Shown here piece by piece: positions 58,536 through 64,000 of a DNA stretch of 64,000 nt. Under the pieces are notes generated by a model. The model had not been told where the DNA came from, did not search any database, and worked only from the letters and a program-made list of their open reading frames with translations. Numbering within the stretch: the stretch's first letter is position 1; every line of letters begins with the position of its first letter. The DNA is taken from IMG/VR virus record IMGVR_UViG_3300015371_000027, positions 1 to 64,000 of that record; one strand, written 5' to 3'. The translations under genes and the position numbers were made by a program. This DNA is from a virus.

Positions 58536-58802
58536 ATGAGTAATACAGTAGATTTAGGTAATGGTCATAGGATAGAATTCACTAGAGATAATCTAGGTGA
58601 TAATGCTGGTTTAATTCACTACCATCCCCGCCCGGATGGACAGGGAGAATGTGCGGGCGCCATCACGTTCCGCGGGCGCGGCTCCGGGCAGCCGGAGTGG
58701 GATTTAGTTTCATTAGAGCCATTGACTGCTACACCATCTCTTTTATGTGGAATCTGTGGTAGTCACGGATTCATTCGTGATGGAAAATGGGTCGATGTTT
58801 AA
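58536..58802 (+). CDS. DUF6527-like protein with a GC-rich insert, 88 aa
   Basis: C-terminus has a short Cys pair (CGICGSHGFIRDGKW), and the centre HYHPRPDGQGECAGAI. The CGSH...IxxGxW ending is like DUF6527 small proteins. DNA from about 58622 to 58700 is strongly GC-rich against AT-rich flanks, suggesting recent acquisition or a recombined segment. TAATG junction with the next gene. Confidence 0.6.
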   Translation: MSNTVDLGNGHRIEFTRDNLGDNAGLIHYHPRPDGQGECAGAITFRGRGSGQPEWDLVSLEPLTATPSLLCGICGSHGFIRDGKWVDV

Positions 58803-59047
58803 TGTCTAAAAGTCGTACTCTTTATACATTAAAAGCTGGACTTAATCAGGGTAATGTTATATATGTAAAGAAGTCCGAACTCCCTGTGATTAAGAAGTAT
58901 GAGAAGTTCTTAAAGCGTAAACCAAAGATGTTATCTCTGGATAATAGAGGTAGACCTAAATATAGTGAGAAGGACGAGAAATACATTAAAGCCGACCCGG
59001 AGTTACTAGCTTATGTAAAACGACTAGGAGTTCAATTAGATGAGTAA
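58802..59047 (+). CDS. Hypothetical basic protein, 81 aa
   Basis: ATG at 58802 in TAATG. Basic, helical (SELPVIKKYEKFLKRKPKM), ends KRLGVQLDE. Overlaps the next gene by 8 nt. Not recognised. Confidence 0.58.
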   Translation: MSKSRTLYTLKAGLNQGNVIYVKKSELPVIKKYEKFLKRKPKMLSLDNRGRPKYSEKDEKYIKADPELLAYVKRLGVQLDE

Positions 59048-59480
59048 CCGTAATTATATGCTAGATATAATAGCCGAATTCGATGAAAAGAAATATAAAT
59101 GTAAACCTACCAAAACTAGACTGACTAAAAAGCAGATTCTAGAGATTAGAAGTTTCTCTCCAGAGATAACCGATACAGTTCTCTCTCGCAGATATAAAGT
59201 CAACAGGCATTACATAGGCAGGATTCGTAGAGGACAAGAACGTAAGAATATCGGCGGAAAGGTTATCAGGCGATTAAGAGTTTATGGTGGTAGTTCAGGC
59301 GAGTTTCGCAAACTTCGTTATAGATTAGAGCTAACTCAAAAGGAACTCGCAAAGATAATGCATGTGTGTATATACACTATAGTTAAATACGAATCAGGAG
59401 TTTGTCCCATTCCGCTATATAGATGGGAGAAAATAAATGAGCTTGTTCAATCCAAAGAAGCTTCTAGTAATAGACACTGA
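59040..59480 (+). CDS. Regulator with two HTH motifs, 146 aa
   Basis: Residues about 26-65 (TKKQILEIRSF...LSRRYKVNRHYIGRIRRGQ) form an HTH like those of intron-encoded nuclease/NUMOD and resolvase-type proteins; residues about 88-135 (LRYRLELTQKELAKIMHV...VKYESG) are an XRE-type HTH. Overlaps the DNA polymerase start by 44 nt. Probably a transcriptional or replication regulator. Confidence 0.65.
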   Translation: MSNRNYMLDIIAEFDEKKYKCKPTKTRLTKKQILEIRSFSPEITDTVLSRRYKVNRHYIGRIRRGQERKNIGGKVIRRLRVYGGSSGEFRKLRYRLELTQKELAKIMHVCIYTIVKYESGVCPIPLYRWEKINELVQSKEASSNRH

Positions 59481-61569
59481 ATGCTCAGGTTTAAGACCCT
59501 GGCATGGGGATATGCCTTTTGCCTTTCCTCTGTGTGATGAAAATGGAAACAAGAAGTATATAGAATGGGATGTTGATCCTATCTCCAGAATTCCTATCGC
59601 CAAACCTGATGAACTGGAATTTCTGAAAGAGATAATGGATAGTAAAATACCGAAGGTCTTCTTCAACGCAAAATATGACGTGCGTATGATGGCGACCTTC
59701 GGTATATTTGTCCGAGGCTATATACACGATGTTTCTATCGCCGCTAGGATAAGCTACACATTAGAGCTAGTCAACGCTCTGAAGCCTCTTGCCTGGAAGT
59801 ACGCCCGGTATCCTATGGACGACCAGAAGGACCTACAGAAAGCAGTTAATCACTGTAGGAGGATAGCAAAGAAAGAGTTAGGATGGAATATAGGCTCTAG
59901 CCCGGCTATGGATTACTGGTTGCCTAGAGCCTTACATAAAGCGGGCTATCCTGTCGATCCTAAAGCCTGCTCCCGATATGCTTTAGGAGATGTAGAAAGA
60001 ACTCTGATCCTTCATTATATGTATAAGGAGATAATGGAAAATGATCCATATCTTCTCAATACGTATAGAATGGAAATGGAGGAGCTATGGCCCATCGTAT
60101 ATAAGATGGAGGAGAGAGGCATACGTATTCATCCAGAGATAGCGAAGGCAAAGCAGAAAGAGCAGGGAGAAATTCTGGTAAGAGAGTTAGCAGAGATAAG
60201 GAGATTGGTAGGTGATCCGAAGTTTAACCCTAACTCTCATATACAATTAAAGAAGAAGCTGTTCGGTCCTAAGTCCGAAGGTGGTCTAGAGTTACCGATC
60301 CTTAAATACACTACCAGTAAAAAGAAGCGCGGAGCTAAGGTTAAGACAGATAACCCGTCTACCGAAGCTGATATCTTAAAGAAGTTTGTAGATACTCCTC
60401 TCGTTCGCCATATTCTATACTTCAAATCTGCTTCACATTCCAAGAGTCAGTTCTTCGATAAGATCAATGAACTAATGGTTGCTGATATAAACCATTACGT
60501 TTATTGTATTCACCATAATCTCCAGCAATGTGATACGGCAACGGGCCGCACGTCCTCTAGAGACCCTAACCTACAAAACCAGCAGAACGCCGACACAAGC
60601 GCCAAGAGCTTCGTAGCTGTTCAGACGCGAGATTGCTTCGGCCCGCGCCCAGGTTATGTATGGATTAAGATAGATTGGGCGCAACAAGAGATTAGAATCT
60701 TTGGAGAATGTGCTAATATCCAGAGCATCTACGATGCTGCTATCTCTGGAAGAGATATTAATGATGATAATACTAACCTCGCCTGGGGCGGTAAAGATAA
60801 TCCTTATGCTCTACAAGCCGCCGCTTACGCTCTAGAGTTAGGAAATACAGAGATAGTTGAACGAGCAGAGCAAATACATAAAGATAAAGTTCTAATCTCT
60901 AATCTCTGGAAAGAACTAGGATGGTCTAGAAAACACGTTGAGAAGTATGGAGCATCAAGTGATGCAGCCTTCACCATTGCAGATGAGTGGCTTTCCAGAT
61001 TTGACTATGATATTGTTAAAGCTGAAAAGAGTATTGGTAAAAAGGCTAGTCGAACCAGGGCAAAGAACTGCTTTTATGCCAAGATTTACGGAGGTGGTGC
61101 TGAAGCAGTTATGTATATGCTTTACTGTCCCAGAGATGAGGCAGCAGAGTTCTTATCCCAATTCGATGATATTTTTCCTGGGATTAACAGGTATTCCCGT
61201 TACCTCTCGAACAAAACGAAACGCGATGGTTTTGTCATTACTAAATACGGACGGAAGCTTAGTGTTGACCCTGATTTTGCGTATCGCTCCGTTAATTATG
61301 AAGTCCAGGGCACCGCTGCTGATATGTGTAAACGGTCGATTATTCGATGTGACTCAAAGATTAAGGAAGTCGGATGGGACGCCCATATTCTATTACCTGT
61401 CCACGATGAGTTAATATTCGAAGTGAAGGAAGGACAGGACGATCTGGAGTTCTGTCGAACAATGGCTAACATAATGAGAGATACAGAAGGTCGCCTGGAA
61501 ATCCCTATGGAAGTAGAGGTTACTAGGGCTAGAACGTACTGGCATGAGAAAGAAGAAGTAAAAATATAA
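59437..61569 (+). CDS. polA: DNA polymerase I family (family A) with 3'-5' exonuclease, 710 aa
   Basis: Exonuclease motifs D13-x-E15, NAKYD with D81 and Y181-x3-D185. Polymerase motif A KIDWAQQEIRIFG (D413), motif B KNCFYAKIYG (K543 to Y551), motif C PVHDE (H656-D657-E658); TGRTSSRDPNLQN at 369-381 is the thumb/finger loop. At the position of E. coli Phe762 this enzyme has Tyr547, as in T7 polymerase. No 5'-nuclease domain. Dispersed motif at 60742-60752 reads ISGR. Confidence 0.95.
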   Translation: MSLFNPKKLLVIDTECSGLRPWHGDMPFAFPLCDENGNKKYIEWDVDPISRIPIAKPDELEFLKEIMDSKIPKVFFNAKYDVRMMATFGIFVRGYIHDVSIAARISYTLELVNALKPLAWKYARYPMDDQKDLQKAVNHCRRIAKKELGWNIGSSPAMDYWLPRALHKAGYPVDPKACSRYALGDVERTLILHYMYKEIMENDPYLLNTYRMEMEELWPIVYKMEERGIRIHPEIAKAKQKEQGEILVRELAEIRRLVGDPKFNPNSHIQLKKKLFGPKSEGGLELPILKYTTSKKKRGAKVKTDNPSTEADILKKFVDTPLVRHILYFKSASHSKSQFFDKINELMVADINHYVYCIHHNLQQCDTATGRTSSRDPNLQNQQNADTSAKSFVAVQTRDCFGPRPGYVWIKIDWAQQEIRIFGECANIQSIYDAAISGRDINDDNTNLAWGGKDNPYALQAAAYALELGNTEIVERAEQIHKDKVLISNLWKELGWSRKHVEKYGASSDAAFTIADEWLSRFDYDIVKAEKSIGKKASRTRAKNCFYAKIYGGGAEAVMYMLYCPRDEAAEFLSQFDDIFPGINRYSRYLSNKTKRDGFVITKYGRKLSVDPDFAYRSVNYEVQGTAADMCKRSIIRCDSKIKEVGWDAHILLPVHDELIFEVKEGQDDLEFCRTMANIMRDTEGRLEIPMEVEVTRARTYWHEKEEVKI

Positions 61570-61630
61570 GTCAGGCCGCTTATAGGGCGTAATAAAGGAT
61601 ACCCTAATGATAAAACAGAGGTAGGCAGTA

Positions 61631-63880
61631 ATGCCGAAATCTAAAGTAGATAGAAACTATCTTCCAGTATTTGAGAAGCTAGGATTTGATCCTGTAGGAG
61701 AATCAGGAGGAAATCATTATGGCGACTGTCCCTTCTGCGGAAAGTCAAATAAGTTTTACGTTAACAGAACAACAGGACAATACCAGTGCAAATCTGCGTC
61801 TTGCGGTAGTGAAGGGAATATCTATAACTTCCTTAACCAGAGCTATGAAATGCTATGGGAGAATCATGCTTCGTTCCCCTGGGAGGACTTATCCGAACAC
61901 AAGAATATTTCTGTAGAACTCCTTAAACATCATGGTCTAGTATACGAACATGGGCAATGGATTATACCAGTTCGTAATGAGAAAGGAACGATGGTAAATC
62001 TCCTATTCTATGATCCTCAGGCTAAGAAACCGAAGCCTATGGGGTTAACAGGAATGGGACAATACCTTATCGGGCTAGACCTATTACATAAATACGATCC
62101 AAAATGTCCGATATACTTAACCGAGGGAAAATGGGATCAGATATGTTTGCAGGAATTATTAGGAACAAAGGGAGTTGCGATAGGAGTACCAGGAGCTAAC
62201 TCTTTCAGAGATGAATGGATCAAACCCCTGGAAGGTAGGAATGTTGTTATCTGTTATGATAACGACATAGATGGGGAGAAAGGAGGAACGAAGGCTGCTA
62301 GTAAACTCTTGAATATCTGTCCTAAAGTTAAGAAGATATACTGGCCCGAAGGATTACCCGACGGGTTTGATATACGAGACTTCTATAAATCAGGACAGCC
62401 TCTCAAAGAGTTAAAGAAGTTCATCAAGAAGTTTCGTCCAGAAGATGATCTATCTCTGGAAGAAGTAGCTGAAGGTAATCCTATAGATGAATACCCTCTG
62501 CTCTCTTCCGGTAAGAGACCACCTCTGGAAGAAATAATAGACATATATAGAAAGTATCTCTTCTTTACCCAAACCCTTATAGACGCTCTGCGTTGTATAT
62601 TCGCAGTAGTCATATCTAATCAATTAGAGGGATGCCCATTATGGTTATTCATTGCTGGACCGCCCGGATATGGGAAAAGCGAGCTACTAACTTCTACTTC
62701 AGAAGTAACCTGCTGCGTCAACAGATCGACGGTAAGTCGTCCTACGTTAGTATCAGGATGGAAGGTCGGGAAAGACCCTAGCCTTATCCCTAAACTTATA
62801 GGGAAAACCCTGATACTTAAGGACTTCACCGAAGTTCTACAGATGGGTAAACAACAAAAGGAAGAAGTATATGCTGTTCTCCGAGGGGCATTTGATGGTA
62901 AAGTAGAGAGAGATTTTGGCTCCGGTATTATGAGAGAATACACGGGTCAATTTACTATGGCAGCAGGTGTTACGAATGTTCTCTTTGCGGAAAGTAATAC
63001 TACAATGGGAGAGCGGTCATTAACATTTCGCCTTCCAGAGATGAACTCGGAGCACGAGAACATCCTGATTACTGCCGCCATATCCAATTCTGGAAAGCAA
63101 GTAATGATGAAAGAGGTACTCCATAAAGCGGCTAAATCTTTCTTAGAGTATAAGATAAAGGAAGAGGATTACCCATTAATACCAGTAGATTATGTCTTAA
63201 AGATCGTAGCTCTTTCCAGAGTTGTCGCCTACCTTCGGGCGGCGGTAGATCGGGACCCGTATAAGGACACTATTTTATATCAGCCCATGCATGAGTTAGG
63301 GAGTAGGATTGCTATACAGTTACATAAATTAATGGTAGCACTTGCTCTCCAGAGATACCCGGCAGAGGTGACAGAAGATGACTTTCGCGTAATAAGAAAA
63401 GTAGCTCTAGATAGTTGTTCGGAATGGAACCTTAAGATCATTAATGTGTTAGTAGAGAGAGATGGTCTAGACCTTAATGAGATAGCTAAATTACTCGCTA
63501 CTCCTAAAACAACGGTTAAGCTACATGTGGATGATCTAGTTCTCCTTAAGGTTATAAGAGTCGAGACACATAAAACAGGAGAGATAGGTCGTCCTGTTAG
63601 TCATTATTACCTGGAAGAAGAGATTAAAGATTTATGGGTAAAAGCGGGATTCGAAATTAAAACTACCGCTCCTATAGAAGTAGAAGTTAAGAATGATCTT
63701 AACGGGCATGTTACTCCTATAGAGCCTATTACTTTAGCGAAGAAATTTAAGATTAAGAAGAAGGTCAACCCTAATGGCAATCACACACCCGAACCCGATA
63801 ACTCTGGAAGAAAAGATAACCAGGCTCCAAGAATTAGAATCAAAAGGATGGATAAAGGATTTAGAAAGAATAAGATTTGA
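61631..63880 (+). CDS. Primase-helicase-like protein, 749 aa
   Basis: CHC2-like zinc finger (C33, C36, C53, C58); TOPRIM region (YLTEGKWDQ with E165 and YDNDIDGEKGG with D210/D212/D214); P-loop ATPase FIAGPPGYGKSE (K349) followed by helicase-type sequences; C-terminal winged-helix (LNEIAKLLATPKTTVKLHVDDL about 623-645). Domain order zinc-TOPRIM-ATPase-wHTH is that of replicative primase-helicases of tailed phages. Dispersed motif at 62452-62462 and 63032-63042. Confidence 0.85.
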   Translation: MPKSKVDRNYLPVFEKLGFDPVGESGGNHYGDCPFCGKSNKFYVNRTTGQYQCKSASCGSEGNIYNFLNQSYEMLWENHASFPWEDLSEHKNISVELLKHHGLVYEHGQWIIPVRNEKGTMVNLLFYDPQAKKPKPMGLTGMGQYLIGLDLLHKYDPKCPIYLTEGKWDQICLQELLGTKGVAIGVPGANSFRDEWIKPLEGRNVVICYDNDIDGEKGGTKAASKLLNICPKVKKIYWPEGLPDGFDIRDFYKSGQPLKELKKFIKKFRPEDDLSLEEVAEGNPIDEYPLLSSGKRPPLEEIIDIYRKYLFFTQTLIDALRCIFAVVISNQLEGCPLWLFIAGPPGYGKSELLTSTSEVTCCVNRSTVSRPTLVSGWKVGKDPSLIPKLIGKTLILKDFTEVLQMGKQQKEEVYAVLRGAFDGKVERDFGSGIMREYTGQFTMAAGVTNVLFAESNTTMGERSLTFRLPEMNSEHENILITAAISNSGKQVMMKEVLHKAAKSFLEYKIKEEDYPLIPVDYVLKIVALSRVVAYLRAAVDRDPYKDTILYQPMHELGSRIAIQLHKLMVALALQRYPAEVTEDDFRVIRKVALDSCSEWNLKIINVLVERDGLDLNEIAKLLATPKTTVKLHVDDLVLLKVIRVETHKTGEIGRPVSHYYLEEEIKDLWVKAGFEIKTTAPIEVEVKNDLNGHVTPIEPITLAKKFKIKKKVNPNGNHTPEPDNSGRKDNQAPRIRIKRMDKGFRKNKI

Positions 63881-64000
63881 GATACCATTCCCGTATATAA
63901 GAGACCAAATAGCAGATATAATAGACCGTATTACTGTATCTTGCATGAGAGAGAAGGTACAGCCTGCTATATGTATCTCCGTTCCCGAGGGAGTAGATTC
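63774..64000 (+). CDS. Hypothetical protein, 5' part
   Basis: ATG at 63774 opens a frame that stays open to the window end (75 codons) and overlaps the 3' end of the primase gene by 107 nt. Helical and charged (LEEKITRLQELESKGWIKDL). The frame looks protein-like, but a start further right cannot be excluded. Not recognised. Confidence 0.45.
   Translation, partial: MAITHPNPITLEEKITRLQELESKGWIKDLERIRFEIPFPYIRDQIADIIDRITVSCMREKVQPAICISVPEGVD

Larger units (their letters stand above)
191..63042. repeat. Dispersed 11-bp motif CTTCCAGAGAT (and variants), at least 24 exact copies
   Basis: Exact copies start at: + strand 1476, 32214, 33016, 36475, 37277, 39847, 40342, 45612, 47184, 53407, 54471, 63032; minus strand 4901, 15669, 15966, 20635, 27061, 29007, 30351, 38020, 42117, 46455, 60742, 62452. 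T-type variant TTTCCAGAGAT: 2469, 35504, 38242, 49974. A-type CTTCCAGAAAT: 191, 8637, 10401, 13140, 30868, 30926, 42781, 43851, 48561, 58082. It is read in coding frames as SSRD, LPE, ISG, LWK, SLE, so selection is on the nucleic acid. Eighteen of the exact copies read CTTCCAGAGAT in the transcript sense. Confidence 0.9.

Noticed and set aside
1476-63042. Dispersed word as a Chi-like, HIP1-like or competence uptake sequence already known
   Set aside because: It matches none of the sequences I know for these (for example GCTGGTGG, GCGATCGC, AAGTGCGGT), so no known system was assigned.

Overview
The window is the interior of a tailed double-stranded DNA bacteriophage genome (Caudoviricetes) with siphovirus morphology. 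It holds a complete head-tail morphogenesis block (large terminase, portal, scaffold, major capsid protein, connectors, tail tube, tail-assembly chaperones with a slippery site, a 1296-residue tape measure, tail-tip proteins) and a replication block (primase-helicase, family A DNA polymerase, recombinase ATPase, ssDNA-binding protein, uracil-DNA glycosylase, RecB/Cas4-like nuclease). Strong AGGAG ribosome sites, ATG/GTG/TTG starts, a sigma70-like TATAAT promoter and rho-independent terminators point to a bacterial host. The host cannot be named from the sequence. Both ends of the window cut through genes.

Layout. 1-30.1 kb: one leftward (-) late block, read right to left: small genes and a zinc-motif protein (possible small terminase) at 30.1-25.9 kb; a papain-like peptidase carrying an intein and the large terminase (25.7-22.2); portal (22.2-20.7); a fibre-like module (20.4-15.95); scaffold, capsid and connectors (15.96-11.4); tail genes (11.4-1.6); coiled-coil and membrane proteins, probably for lysis (1.6-0). 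30.1-32.7 kb: the only long non-coding stretch, between the divergent blocks, with an 11-bp tandem repeat, dense AT palindromes and a GC-richer, hairpin-rich segment. 32.7-45 kb: rightward (+) array of about 30 very small genes, many sharing a predicted strand-strand-helix-strand layout, interleaved with seven tRNA-like elements and several hairpins. 45-64 kb: rightward genes ending in replication and repair enzymes.

The most unusual property is a dispersed 11-bp word, CTTCCAGAGAT (variants with A at position 9 or T at position 1). By hand I count 24 exact copies plus about 14 close variants, on both strands, in coding frames of every phase, in non-coding DNA, and inside or at the edge of six of the seven tRNA-like elements. 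The tRNA-like elements have canonical T-loops and acceptor-like stems but lack a canonical anticodon loop; in two of them the middle arm is a 10-bp stem whose 13-14 nt loop is essentially this word, in opposite orientations. Other notable features are an intein inserted directly before the catalytic Cys of the papain-like peptidase, a large terminase split exactly in Walker A at a canonical GGGAAAA slippery heptamer, a promoter followed by a strong terminator ahead of the peptidase/terminase genes, and a macro-domain plus SLOG gene pair that may counter NAD/ADP-ribose-based defence.

All functional calls rest on motifs read by eye. No database search, folding program or gene finder was run, and repeat counts are manual.
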